A DNA stretch of 52,099 bases, taken from positions 84,302-136,400 of the forward strand of contig NZ_SIJK02000001.1 of assembly GCF_004762035.2 (NCBI RefSeq), written 5' to 3'. This document shows, piece after piece, positions 34,846 to 44,212 of the stretch. The notes beneath the pieces are model-generated. The model did not search any database. It worked only from the letters and a program-made list of their open reading frames with translations, and had not been told where the DNA came from. Position 1 is the first letter of the stretch, and each line of letters begins with the position of its first letter. Origin of the DNA: Candidatus Chloroploca mongolica. Its GTDB lineage: Bacteria; Chloroflexota; Chloroflexia; Chloroflexales; Chloroflexaceae. The position numbers were made by a program, and so were the translations under genes.

Positions 34846-34864
34846 AAAGCTTCCCGGAAGCTTT
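34846..34864 (-). terminator. Short hairpin after ppc
   Basis: AAAGCTTC (34846-34853) pairs with GAAGCTTT (34857-34864) around a 3-nt loop. It lies 5 bp past the ppc stop. It is a short stem and a weak terminator candidate. Confidence 0.4.
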
Positions 34865-34868
34865 AAGC

Positions 34869-37682
34869 CTACCCCGTATTTTTTAACCCCGCCGCAATGC
34901 CGTTGATTGACATAAGAATAGCCGTTTCAAGGTCATCTTGGTCGTCGTCGGGTGGATTGGCGCGGAGGCGACGCAGCACTTCGATCTGAATGTAGCTGAG
35001 CGGGTCAATATAGGGGTTGCGTTGCTGGATGGCGCGTTGCAAGACGGGTTGCGCATCGAGGGGGGCGTTGATCTGGGCGACGAGGCAGATCTGGCGGATC
35101 GTGGTTTCGTATTCGCGCTGAATGATGCTGTGAATGGCCTGGGCGAGGTTGTGGTCACTGACGAGGGCGGCGTAACGACGGGCGATGTCCATATCGGCTT
35201 TGGTGATGATCAACTGGGCATTGTCGAGCAGCGTGGTAAAGAAGGGCCATTGCTGATACATGTCGCGCAGCAACGTGAGGCGATCCTCGCCACCAGACGC
35301 AAAGGCTGCCAGCGCACTGCCCAGCCCATACCAACCCGGCAGCGTGTGCCGACTCTGCATCCAGCTAAAGACCCATGGAATAGCACGCAGATCTTCGATC
35401 CGGTTGCTGTTGCGCCGCGAAGCCGGCCGTGAGCCAATCCGCAGGCGACTGATTTCGGTAATTGGGGTGGCCGAGCGAAAATAGTCATAAAAACGCGGAT
35501 CATCATAGATCAGACTACGGTAGGCATCACGTCCTGCGGTCGCAATCCCCTCCATGACCGCAATCCAGCCGGGTTCGGGTGGGCGCAGGACTTCGGCAAA
35601 ACCAGCACGCATCACCGCATTGACGACCTGTTCAAGGTGCCGGGTCGCGGTACGCGGATCGAGATAACGATCCGAAATCATCTCGCCCTGATCAGTCATT
35701 TTGATCTGGCCGCGCAAGGTTCCCGGTGGCTGCGATAGGATCGCCTGGCCCGCCGGACCGCCGCCGCGCCCGACGGCACCGCCGCGCCCGTGGAAGAGGC
35801 GCAAGCGCACACCATAGCGGTCGGCCACCTCGGTCAGTTCGACCTGGGCGCGATAGAGCGCCCAGTTGGCGGCGACAAACCCACCCTCTTTGTTGCTATC
35901 GGAATAGCCAAGCATCACCTCCTGGCACTGTCCGCGTAAACGCAGATGATCGCTGTAGACGGGCAGGGGCATCAAATCAGCGAAGAGCCGGGGGGCGTAT
36001 TCGAGATCCGCCCCTGTTTCAAAGAGGGGCACCACATTGAGGCGACTGTAGACCCCGGGTCGATAGAGGCCAGTTTCGCGACAGAGCAGCAAGACACCGA
36101 GCAAGTCGCTGACGCTGGCGGTGGTGCTGAGCACATAGGTATCAATGACCTCGCCGTCGAGCTGCTCGAGGATCGCGGCCAGCGTCCGCAGCGTCTGGAT
36201 AAGCTCAGCCGTCTCGGGCGTATACCCGGTGAGCCGGGCAGGCGTAAGGGGGCGTGTACTGGCAATTTCGCTGGTGAGCAGCGCAATCTTCGCCTCTTCC
36301 TCCAGACCGGCATAATCAGCGCAGATCCCGGCCCTGGCAAAGATCTCGGTGAGCGCACCGAGGTGGCGTTCGCTATGCTGCCTGATATCGAGCGTGGCCG
36401 TATGCAGGCGAAAGATCGCCACCGTAGCCATCACATCACGCAACAAACCATCGGCGACCAGTTCGCCCCCATTGGCCCAGAGACTCGCATAGATAATGCG
36501 CAGATCATCAAGCAATTCGGCACTACGATGATAGACCGTCGGCGGGGGCAAGGCAGGCGGATCACTCGCCCACTGCAACTCGTGGTGCAACGTATGGGCG
36601 AGCGTATGTTCGAGGCGCGTGCGGATCAACTGGCAGAGGCGTCGGTAGGGTTCACGACTATGATGTGGGCTAATGGTACCAGCTTCAGCCGGAAAGAGCC
36701 GGATATAGTGAGCGATCCGCTCATCAACGCCCTGACTCACACTCGTCTGGGTCAGGGATTGGCTCAATTCAGTAAAGAGCGCATCCATCTGACGGATGAG
36801 GTGCCTGAGCATCGAGGCCCGCATCCGACGCACCGTATCAACCGTGACGCTGGAGGTCACAAACGGATTGCCATCGCGATCACCGCCCATCCAACTGCCA
36901 AAGCGGAGCAACGGCGGCAATGACCAGGGATGCGCGGGATAATGCTCGGCCAGTGCACGCGCCATGGCGCGATGGATCTGCGGCAACAGATCATAGAGCG
37001 TCGTCTGAAAATAGAAGAGCCCATTTTCGACCTCGTCGACGACCGACGGTTTATGCAAACGGACATCGTCACTCTGCCAGAGGCCAATAAGCTCCCGCTC
37101 GATGCGGGTAAGGATCGCCCCGCGCTCTTCAGGCGGCAACAGGCGTTCACCGAGACTCAGATCGAGCAGACCATCAAAAATCCGGCGGAGCTTGATCAGC
37201 GTCGTACGGCGCCGTGACTCGGTGGGATGCGCCGTAAGCACAGGCATAATCAGCGCCCCATCGAGCCAGCGCTGCAGCGCCTCGGCGGTCACACCGTGCC
37301 CACAGAGCTCGGCGACAGCAGCGGCGATGCTCTCGGTGCGCGGTGCGGGTGCGGCGCGCAGGTCGCGTTCGCGGAGGACACGGAGGCGTTCGACGGCCTC
37401 GGCGAGATTGACCAGCCCGAAGTAGAGGGTAAACGCCTTGGTGAGCCCGTGCAACTCACTCACTGACAGACTGGCGATGAGCTCCTGCAACTCCTGGACG
37501 AGGCGTTCATCGCCCGAGGCGCGCAACTCTTTGGTCATCCGGCGCACCCGTTCTTCGAGGGCAAAGGCTGCGGCACCGCTTTGATCGGTCAAAACACGCC
37601 CGAGCGCATTGCCGAGGGCGCGAATATTGCTAGAGAGTGGATCGCGTTGATCTGATGCGTGCGAGGGTTGAGCACTGGTCAT
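34869..37682 (-). CDS. ppc: Phosphoenolpyruvate carboxylase
   Basis: 937 residues, normal length. Catalytic His in VLTAHPTESRRRT, the second signature GYSDSNKEGG and the loop FHGRGGAVGRGGGP are present. It ends with the conserved C-terminal KNTG, which is essential for activity. It forms oxaloacetate from PEP and bicarbonate, feeding the TCA cycle, and in autotrophic Chloroflexota it contributes to carbon fixation. A phosphatase gene follows upstream on the same strand with a 17-bp gap. No regulatory Ser phosphorylation motif of plants is expected or seen. Confidence 0.98.
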   Translation of the reverse strand: MTSAQPSHASDQRDPLSSNIRALGNALGRVLTDQSGAAAFALEERVRRMTKELRASGDERLVQELQELIASLSVSELHGLTKAFTLYFGLVNLAEAVERLRVLRERDLRAAPAPRTESIAAAVAELCGHGVTAEALQRWLDGALIMPVLTAHPTESRRRTTLIKLRRIFDGLLDLSLGERLLPPEERGAILTRIERELIGLWQSDDVRLHKPSVVDEVENGLFYFQTTLYDLLPQIHRAMARALAEHYPAHPWSLPPLLRFGSWMGGDRDGNPFVTSSVTVDTVRRMRASMLRHLIRQMDALFTELSQSLTQTSVSQGVDERIAHYIRLFPAEAGTISPHHSREPYRRLCQLIRTRLEHTLAHTLHHELQWASDPPALPPPTVYHRSAELLDDLRIIYASLWANGGELVADGLLRDVMATVAIFRLHTATLDIRQHSERHLGALTEIFARAGICADYAGLEEEAKIALLTSEIASTRPLTPARLTGYTPETAELIQTLRTLAAILEQLDGEVIDTYVLSTTASVSDLLGVLLLCRETGLYRPGVYSRLNVVPLFETGADLEYAPRLFADLMPLPVYSDHLRLRGQCQEVMLGYSDSNKEGGFVAANWALYRAQVELTEVADRYGVRLRLFHGRGGAVGRGGGPAGQAILSQPPGTLRGQIKMTDQGEMISDRYLDPRTATRHLEQVVNAVMRAGFAEVLRPPEPGWIAVMEGIATAGRDAYRSLIYDDPRFYDYFRSATPITEISRLRIGSRPASRRNSNRIEDLRAIPWVFSWMQSRHTLPGWYGLGSALAAFASGGEDRLTLLRDMYQQWPFFTTLLDNAQLIITKADMDIARRYAALVSDHNLAQAIHSIIQREYETTIRQICLVAQINAPLDAQPVLQRAIQQRNPYIDPLSYIQIEVLRRLRANPPDDDQDDLETAILMSINGIAAGLKNTG

Positions 37683-37699
37683 AAAGGCAGACCCCTGAG

Positions 37700-38329
37700 C
37701 TATTCACCACCTTCAGCAACCATATCTTCGACGTGGGCATTATCATTAAAGCGCAGCAAGCGCCAGCCATTGCGCCCCAGGCGCAACTCGGTGAGCGAGC
37801 CATTATCGAGCCACATACGGCCAAAATGAGCCAGATCGAGCCCAATCACATGGCAGAGCAACGCACGGATTGTGCCCCCGTGCGAAACCGCAACAATCAC
37901 CTCATCGGGCTTATGCTGCTCTTGGATCTGATTGAGTGCCTCGAGGGCGCGCGTCTGGAGTTGCGCATAACTCTCGCCGCCGAGGCGCACAGTACGGGCG
38001 GGATCGCGCCGATACTCGGCCATATGATCGGGAAAGCGCCGATAGAGTTCCTCGGGGGTCAACCCCTCCCACTGACCAACATCAATCTCGCGCAGTTGAG
38101 GCATGGCCACTGGTGTCTGCCCGAGGACTGCACCAATCAGTTCAGCGCTCTCCCAGGCGCGGGCAAGATCGCTACTATAGAGCGCCGTCACCCCATAGCG
38201 AGCGACGCGATCTGCCGCACGGCGCGCCTGTTCGCGGCCACGTTCATTCAGGGGCACCTGACCCTGGCCCTGATATTGAAGGGTGACATTCCACGGAGTT
38301 TCGCCGTGGCGCACAAGAATCAGCCGCAT
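37700..38329 (-). CDS. Histidine phosphatase family protein
   Basis: About 209 residues. The catalytic motif is LVRHGETPWN at the N-terminus. ALYSSDLARAWESAE, IDVGQWEGLTPEEL and the second His in IVAVSHGGTIRAL follow. Members act on 2- or 3-phosphoglycerate, alpha-ribazole-5'-phosphate or phosphoserine; the sequence alone does not settle which. The start at 38329 has AGAGA upstream; in-frame codons further upstream lie in the repeat element. It likely shares a transcript with ppc. Confidence 0.92.
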   Translation of the reverse strand: MRLILVRHGETPWNVTLQYQGQGQVPLNERGREQARRAADRVARYGVTALYSSDLARAWESAELIGAVLGQTPVAMPQLREIDVGQWEGLTPEELYRRFPDHMAEYRRDPARTVRLGGESYAQLQTRALEALNQIQEQHKPDEVIVAVSHGGTIRALLCHVIGLDLAHFGRMWLDNGSLTELRLGRNGWRLLRFNDNAHVEDMVAEGGE

Positions 38330-38462
38330 GATATCGTCTCTCTTCTTGATCGTCTCGAGGGAGGCAATGTGGTGCCAGCGTGGCGTTGAGATCCTGCGCT
38401 GGCAACGTGTGCCAGGATACCATCTTCGTTCGCATTGTGCAACCATACCTGGCATAGTTTGT

Positions 38463-38735
38463 AGGGCGATTGCATCATACGAAATCGGATACAACGGGGC
38501 ACCCGCAAGGGGTGCCCGTACCGGGGCGGGGCACCCGCAAGGGGTGCCCGTACCGGGGCGGGGCACCCGCAAGGGGTGCCCGTACCGGGGCGGGGCACCC
38601 GCAAGGGGTGCCCGTACCGGGGCGGGGCACCCGCCAGGGGTGCCTGTACCGGGGCGGGGCAAGGCCGCATCCGGTGTAGGGGCACCCCTTGCGGGTGCCT
38701 TGGCGGGGTGCCTACACGGAAGATGCAATCGCCCT
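38463..38735. mobile_element. MITE-like element with perfect 12-bp target duplication and expanded core (copy D)
   Basis: A 273-bp element with terminal repeats AGGGCGATTGCATC (38463-38476) and its complement (38722-38735). It is flanked by a perfect 12-bp duplication GGCATAGTTTGT (38451-38462, 38736-38747). The interior has five tandem 32-bp units (38496-38655) of GGGGCACCCGCAAGGGG-type sequence, then one inverted unit. Its orientation is opposite to copy B, judged by subterminal sequences. Confidence 0.88.
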
Positions 38736-38744
38736 GGCATAGTT

Positions 38745-38881
38745 TGTCATGCTGAGTACGAAATGGCCCACAGGCCATTTCGTACTCAGCATGACATGCC
38801 TGGGAGCGAGGGCGGGACGCCCTCGCTCCCAGGAAGTTACCAGCCAGCGAAGCTGGCTTAAGAATCAGCCTCTAGGCTGAT
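38745..38881. repeat. Cluster of four different palindromes
   Basis: Four hairpins lie in a row. A 24-bp perfect palindrome is at 38745-38796. One of the GGGAGCGAGGGCG family is at 38799-38833 (same family at 47932-47994, with a single arm near 14710-14727). One AGCCAGC-GAA-GCTGGCT is at 38842-38858, and a small ATCAGCC/GGCTGAT hairpin is at 38864-38881. It lies between divergent genes. No gene is seen between 38330 and 38972; the rest is element D. Confidence 0.75.
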
Positions 38882-38972
38882 CTTGGATTAGTCAAAAATA
38901 TGTTATAGTCATCCACGGGGCGGCGTGGCCCTTGTTTTGTTGTCGGTAGTAGCAAAAAGGGAAAGCGCATTT

Positions 38973-40190
38973 ATGGCTCCGATCGTCACGTCGGCTCATG
39001 TGGCTCGCATTAGCCCACCTGTGTGGCGGATTCTCTTTCACAGTGTGCTCTTTGGTCTCGCCCTCAACATTGCCGACCTGCTCTTCAATTTTTATCTGGT
39101 CAGCCTTGGTTATGGGCCTGACACGGCCGGATTGCTCTCGACGGTAAGTCGTGGCGCAGGCATGCTCTTTGGGGTTCCGTTGGGGTTGCTGATTGATCGT
39201 TTTGGGGCCCAACGCGCAATTATTGCCGCCCTGGCGACCTATTGTCTCGGCTGGATCTTTATCCTGCAGGCAACCGCGCTCTGGCCGTTGATTGCGGCGC
39301 AGTTTATTATCGGGGCTTCGTTCTTGATGGCGACGATGGCGGTAACACCCTTGCTGGCGAGTGTGACCTTTGATCGCGAACGGACGAATGCGTTTGGACT
39401 GAATGCCTCGGCTACGTTGATGATCGGGCTAGTGGGCAGTGTTCTTGGTGGGATGTTGCCCACCCTGGCGGCGGGCTTGCTTGGGGTGGGGCCACAGGAG
39501 ACTGCCGCGTACCGGCTCGCCTTGAGTGTGGTGATCGGCTTGAGTCTGCTCGCGATGTTGCCTCTGTTGCGCCCGCTGCCGATTGCCCAGGAACGTCACG
39601 AAGGTGGCGTTGATGCGCCGGTTGCGCCGCCTTTGCCATTGCGCCGTCTGCTGCGGTTTGCGTTAGCAGGCCTGTTCCTTGGCATTGGGGGCGGGATGAT
39701 TCTGCCGTTTCAGAACCTCTTCTTTCGTGCGCAATTCGGCCTGAGCGATGCAGCGGTTGGGGTGGTGCTTGCGCTCGTCTCGCTCGGGATGGGCATTGGA
39801 GCCTTGCTCGGCCCTCCAGTGACGCAGCGCATCGGCTTGCGGCGTGGGGCCGCACTGTTGCGGATCTGGGCTATCGCCGGCATGCTGATGATGCTTGCCC
39901 CGGTGTTGCTCTTTGCGGTCGTCGGCTTCTTTTTGCGCGGGCTCTTTATTTCGGCCAGTTTCCCGATGAATGACGCCCTGGTGATGCGCTACACGCCAAT
40001 CAACCAGCGCGGCATGGCGGCGAGTTTGCTCAATGTGTTGTGGGCGGGAGGATGGGCGCTTGCGGCGGTGATCAGCGGGTTCATCCAGGTGCAGTGGGGC
40101 TTTACCCCAATCATCATCCTGACAGTGCTGGCCTATCTGCTCTCGGGGGTGACGATCCTGACGTTGCGGATTCCCAACGAGGATTGGTAG
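38973..40190 (+). CDS. MFS transporter
   Basis: About 405 residues, roughly 12 hydrophobic segments. The typical MFS loop motif appears after the second helix (LLIDRFGAQRAIIAAL), with MPDG-like spacing in the second half (TQRIGLRRGAALL). It starts at 38973 after AAAGGGAAAG. The substrate is unknown; it may be a drug or metabolite exporter. It is a single gene, convergent with a helicase gene and separated from it by a large hairpin. Confidence 0.9.
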   Translation: MAPIVTSAHVARISPPVWRILFHSVLFGLALNIADLLFNFYLVSLGYGPDTAGLLSTVSRGAGMLFGVPLGLLIDRFGAQRAIIAALATYCLGWIFILQATALWPLIAAQFIIGASFLMATMAVTPLLASVTFDRERTNAFGLNASATLMIGLVGSVLGGMLPTLAAGLLGVGPQETAAYRLALSVVIGLSLLAMLPLLRPLPIAQERHEGGVDAPVAPPLPLRRLLRFALAGLFLGIGGGMILPFQNLFFRAQFGLSDAAVGVVLALVSLGMGIGALLGPPVTQRIGLRRGAALLRIWAIAGMLMMLAPVLLFAVVGFFLRGLFISASFPMNDALVMRYTPINQRGMAASLLNVLWAGGWALAAVISGFIQVQWGFTPIIILTVLAYLLSGVTILTLRIPNEDW

Positions 40191-40260
40191 AAGGTGTTTG
40201 CGCCGCCCTAGGAGCGCGGGCGGCCTGCCCGTGCTCACAGGACGGTGCGAACACCTTCTG
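40189..40260. terminator. Imperfect nested hairpin between convergent genes
   Basis: AGAAGGTGTTTGC near 40189 pairs with GCGAACACCTTCT near 40260, with an inner stem CGGGC/GCCCG. It lies between the MFS stop (40190) and the helicase stop (40264) and ends both transcripts. Confidence 0.55.
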
Positions 40261-40263
40261 CAA

Positions 40264-41835
40264 CTACCCCCGTGGTTTGGCGAACGAGACGCGCACCGGC
40301 TTGCCGCGAAGACTGACGCCTCCGAGACCGCGGACGACGCGGGGCGCGTGTTCGCTTGGCACCTCGACGAAGGCGAAACGGTCGTAGATATCAATTGAGC
40401 CAATCTGCCGTCCAGGAATGCCAATCTCATTGGCGATAGCGCCAACGATATCGGCCGGTCGAACGCGATCAAGTCTACCGACATCAAGGAACAGCCTGGT
40501 CATCCCTGGTTCCGTCCCGGCCCCATCACCCTCGACCGACACCAGCGTATCTTCCTGTTCAGCCTCGTTGAGGAGCAACTTGAACGCTGCGGCGGCAAGA
40601 TCGGTCACTTCGTGGCTCTCGGCCATCTCTTCGACCATCAGCACATAGGGATCGAGGCTCCCAGCGGCGAGCACCTCGCGCAACGCCTCGCGGAAAGCCT
40701 CGCGACGACGTGCGGCAACATCGGCCAGCGAGGGCAATTTCATCCGCTGAATGTGTGAACGGGTTGTCCGTTCAATGGTCTGGATCTGGCGGCGTTCACG
40801 CGGGGTGATCAGCGAAATCGCGAGCCCGGTACGTCCAGCCCGCCCGGTACGCCCGATGCGGTGGACATAACTCTCGGGGTCACCGGGGACATCGTAATTG
40901 ATCACGTGGGTCACATCGGCAATATCGAGCCCACGGGCGGCCACATCGGTGGCGACGAGCAACTCAGCCTGGCCCTCACGAAACCGCTTCATCACCCGCT
41001 CGCGCATCGCCTGGCTCAGATCACCGTGGATGACCTCGGCCAGATAGCCACGGCCCTGGAGACTCTCGCCCAGGTGGTCGGCCTCGGCGCGGGTGCGACA
41101 AAAGATCATCGCCGAACCGGGAGTTTCCACGTCAAGCACCCGACAGAGCGCATCAAGTTTTTCGCGGGGCAAGACCTCGTAGTAGACCTGTTTGGTACGG
41201 GGCGCAGTCAGGGTTTCGCTGACGACACTGATGCGTTGCGGATCACGGGTATAGCGCAGGGCGAGATCGAGCACACTGGAGGGCATCGTTGCGGAAAAGA
41301 GGGCCGTCTGGCGTTCGGCAGGGGTCTGCTGCAAAATATATTCAATATCTTCGGCAAAACCCATATCGAGCATTTCATCAGCCTCATCAAGCACAACGAC
41401 ACTGATGTTATCAAGCGCCAGGGTGCCACGGCGCATATGATCCATAATGCGTCCAGGGGTACCAACGATGATCTGTACGCCGCGACTGAGGGCACGGAGC
41501 TGGCGTTCGATGGGTTGACCGCCATAGACTGGTGCCACGCGAACCTCGGCGTGCTTTCCATAGCGGAAGAACGCCTCGGCGACCTGCATCGCCAGTTCAC
41601 GCGTCGGGGTTAGGATAAGCGCCTGGGGCACCTTTTCGGGTTTGATGCGGGCAATAATTGGCAGGGCAAAGGCGGCGGTTTTGCCTGTTCCGGTCTGGGC
41701 GTGAGCAATCACATCACGTCCTGACATCACGACCGGAATGGCTTGTTCTTGGATGGGGGTCGGCTCATCATAGCCGAGTTCATGGATGGCTGTGAGTTGT
41801 TCTTCACTCAGCCCAAGGTCACTGAAGATCGCCAT
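40264..41835 (-). CDS. DEAD-box RNA helicase with DbpA-type RNA-binding domain
   Basis: 523 residues. Q motif GYDEPTPIQEQAIP, motif I AQTGTGKT, motif II VLDEADEML, motif III SAT, motif VI HRIGRTGRAGR. The C-terminal domain (about 430-520: RLFLDVGRLDRVRPADIVGAIAN, then DIYDRFAFVEVPSEH, then PVRVSFAKPRG) is DbpA/CsdA-like. It remodels structured RNA in ribosome assembly or mRNA decay. Upstream on the minus strand a TATAAT-like -10 (41909-41914) and a short hairpin (41926-41953) suggest the promoter region. Confidence 0.95.
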   Translation of the reverse strand: MAIFSDLGLSEEQLTAIHELGYDEPTPIQEQAIPVVMSGRDVIAHAQTGTGKTAAFALPIIARIKPEKVPQALILTPTRELAMQVAEAFFRYGKHAEVRVAPVYGGQPIERQLRALSRGVQIIVGTPGRIMDHMRRGTLALDNISVVVLDEADEMLDMGFAEDIEYILQQTPAERQTALFSATMPSSVLDLALRYTRDPQRISVVSETLTAPRTKQVYYEVLPREKLDALCRVLDVETPGSAMIFCRTRAEADHLGESLQGRGYLAEVIHGDLSQAMRERVMKRFREGQAELLVATDVAARGLDIADVTHVINYDVPGDPESYVHRIGRTGRAGRTGLAISLITPRERRQIQTIERTTRSHIQRMKLPSLADVAARRREAFREALREVLAAGSLDPYVLMVEEMAESHEVTDLAAAAFKLLLNEAEQEDTLVSVEGDGAGTEPGMTRLFLDVGRLDRVRPADIVGAIANEIGIPGRQIGSIDIYDRFAFVEVPSEHAPRVVRGLGGVSLRGKPVRVSFAKPRG

Positions 41836-41957
41836 AGCTTGTATATGTCCTGTAGAAGAGCTATTTCATGACAAGAAACCAGGCTTTGCTGCACTGGCAT
41901 AGACTCCTATTATACCATCAGGTGGGCATTCGTGGGGGCAGCCTCACGAATGCTCAC

Positions 41958-42187
41958 AGGGCGATTGCATCATACGAAACCGGATACAACCATACGCTCT
42001 CTGTGGCAGCATGTGCATGCAACCAGCGGCGCACACGGCGGCCCCCGGCCCTGTAGGGGCACCCGCAAGGGCACCCGCAAGGGCACCCGCAAGGGGTGCC
42101 CCTACACCGGGCCCGCCCCCCGGCCTTGTACGGGCACCCCTTGCGGGTGCCCTGGTGGGGTGCATACACGGAAGATGCAATCGCCCT
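41958..42187. mobile_element. MITE-like element (copy E)
   Basis: A 230-bp element with AGGGCGATTGCATC at 41958-41971 and GATGCAATCGCCCT at 42174-42187. The subterminal sequences match copy D in the same orientation. The interior has GGGCACCCGCAA repeats (three tandem 12-bp steps) and inverted cores. The flanks (ACGAATGCTCAC and GCTGATGGACTG) do not match, so the target duplication is lost or the copy is recombinant. There is no gene in 41836-42274 besides this. Confidence 0.8.
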
Positions 42188-42274
42188 GCTGATGGACTGA
42201 TGGACTATAGAGTTGGTGGCAACAATGTGGTATGCTGTAAAGGAGCGATAATTAGTTCGTATGTAGAGTTACGT

Positions 42275-44212
42275 ATGACACGTCCAATCCAGATTTTGAT
42301 CGCCGACGACGATCCCTCCATTCTGCTCCTGCTCCGCGAGACGTTGCAGGATGCGGGATACGAAGTGCGTACTGCGAGTAATGGTGATGAATTGGTACGT
42401 ATGGCGCAGGAGAATCCTCCTGATCTGATGCTCATTGATTTAATGATGCCATTGATGGATGGCTTTGAAGCGATTCGGCAGTTGCGCAATGATACGCGCA
42501 CGTCGCATCTCCCAATGCTTATTTTGACTGCGCGGAGTGCCTCTTCCGAAGTGGTGGTTGGCTTTGACGCGGGCGCTGATGATTATATTGTCAAGCCGTA
42601 TGATCTTGAAATCCTGTTAGCCCGGATTCGCAGGCATTTGCGGCGGGCGGCCACGTTGCCAGTCAGTAATCCTCTGACTGGTCTGCCAGGCAATATTTTG
42701 TTAATCGCTGAGTTGGAACGGCAAATGCAACAAGGTGTTGCGTTTGCCTTGCTCTATGTTGATCTCGACAACTTCAAGGCCTTCAATGATGTGTATGGCT
42801 TTGCCCGTGGTGATCGTGCGATCCATCTGCTCGCCAGCGTCTTGACCGAAGTTGCGCCCCACGAAGACTTCCTTGGCCATATTGGTGGTGACGATTTTGC
42901 GTTGATCCACTATGGTGGGCGCGGAGAAGCGTTGTGCCAGCGCATTATTGATACGTTTGATGCGCGAGTCCGCGAATTGTATGATGCGGTCGATTTGCAA
43001 CGGGGCTATTTACGTAGTGTTGACCGCCAGGGGGTTCCGCGTCAATTTGGGATGCTCAGCCTTTCGATCGCGGTGGTCAATAATAGTGGTCAGCGCTTTG
43101 CGAGTGTTGATGCGATGAGTAGGGTTGCAGCTGACTTGAAACATGCGGCCAAACATATTTCAGGCAGCAGCTATGTGATTGATCAGCGGGTTGCGCATCA
43201 GGCGGCCTCTCTCGAGCGCCGTGGGGGGCGTCGGCCTGCCGCACTTTTGATCTGTGGGCGTGACTTGCTCCGTGACTCGATAAGCACTAGTCTGCGTCAT
43301 CAAGGCTATCGCCCGTTGATCGCCGCCGATGTGATTGCGGCTCAGGGCTTGCTGGCGCGCACGCCTGACCCTGTCTTGATGATTGCCGATATGGCTGACG
43401 AGCAAGCATGGACGATCTGGAAGCAGTGTCCCGAAGGTACGCCCTTGATCGCGCTGGTCTTTCATCAGGCTGAGGCGCATGAGGCCCTCGCCCGTGGGGC
43501 AATGGTAACGCTCGAGATGAATGATAATCTGGTCGGGTTTATCGATCAACTTATGCTCCATCTCCCTCCAGTAACGGTACACGGCCCTGGTTCGGGCACG
43601 AGCATGATGTTTGAAGCGCTAACCGAGCGTAAGCGTGATCTTGAGCGTGAGGCCAACGAGGATGGCCTCACGTTACTGACGAATCATTGGTATGCCAGTC
43701 GCCGTGGCCTCGAGTTCCTTGCGCAGATGCATCGGCAAGGCCGGTTGCTAACGGTGATTATGGCCGATCTTGACCAGTTTAAACTGGTCAACGATCAGTG
43801 GGGGCACCTGGTGGGCAATGCTGTCTTGCGCACCGTCGCGGATATTATGCGCGATGCTTCGCGGTCGTCTGATCTTGTGGCGCGCTATGGCGGTGAAGAA
43901 TTCTTGCTTGCGCTGCCAGATACGTCACTTGAAGATGGGCGTGCTTGCGCTGAAGAGATTCGGGCTGCCGTCGAAGAGTACAACTGGCAGGCGCTGCATC
44001 CGCAGATGAACATCACGTTGAGCCTGGGGGTCGTTGAAGCGTCGGCGTGGCTGAATATCACGTTGCCCTCTTCCGAGCGCCACGATGGTGATCATGCCCT
44101 TGATGCGGCCATGCTTGAGGAGGAATTCGAGCAGGTCATTGCCGAGGCCGATCGTCGTTTGCATATGGCGAAGGCTGCCGGACGCAATTGTGTGGTCAGT
44201 ACGGAAGTTTAG
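42275..44212 (+). CDS. Receiver-GGDEF-receiver-GGDEF signalling protein
   Basis: About 645 residues. An N-terminal receiver (LIADDD, phospho-Asp in LIDLMMP, IVKPYD) is followed by a GGDEF-like domain (NPLTGLPGN, YVDLDNFKAFNDVYG, GHIGGDDFALI). A second receiver-like domain is degenerate (LLICGRDLL, then MIADMADEQ). The last domain is a canonical diguanylate cyclase (MADLDQFKLVNDQWGH, ARYGGEEF) with an RSSD I-site five residues ahead. The first domain lacks the I-site and has Asp for Glu. The second is likely the c-di-GMP synthase, with product inhibition, and the first probably regulatory. The start at 42275 has only a weak ribosome-binding site. Confidence 0.9.
   Translation: MTRPIQILIADDDPSILLLLRETLQDAGYEVRTASNGDELVRMAQENPPDLMLIDLMMPLMDGFEAIRQLRNDTRTSHLPMLILTARSASSEVVVGFDAGADDYIVKPYDLEILLARIRRHLRRAATLPVSNPLTGLPGNILLIAELERQMQQGVAFALLYVDLDNFKAFNDVYGFARGDRAIHLLASVLTEVAPHEDFLGHIGGDDFALIHYGGRGEALCQRIIDTFDARVRELYDAVDLQRGYLRSVDRQGVPRQFGMLSLSIAVVNNSGQRFASVDAMSRVAADLKHAAKHISGSSYVIDQRVAHQAASLERRGGRRPAALLICGRDLLRDSISTSLRHQGYRPLIAADVIAAQGLLARTPDPVLMIADMADEQAWTIWKQCPEGTPLIALVFHQAEAHEALARGAMVTLEMNDNLVGFIDQLMLHLPPVTVHGPGSGTSMMFEALTERKRDLEREANEDGLTLLTNHWYASRRGLEFLAQMHRQGRLLTVIMADLDQFKLVNDQWGHLVGNAVLRTVADIMRDASRSSDLVARYGGEEFLLALPDTSLEDGRACAEEIRAAVEEYNWQALHPQMNITLSLGVVEASAWLNITLPSSERHDGDHALDAAMLEEEFEQVIAEADRRLHMAKAAGRNCVVSTEV

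Noticed and set aside
35946-36923. Plus-strand frame opposite ppc
   Set aside because: PEP carboxylase signatures are complete on the minus strand.
38496-38655. CRISPR-like direct repeats
   Set aside because: The 32-bp units abut one another with no unique spacers and lie inside a TIR-bounded element.
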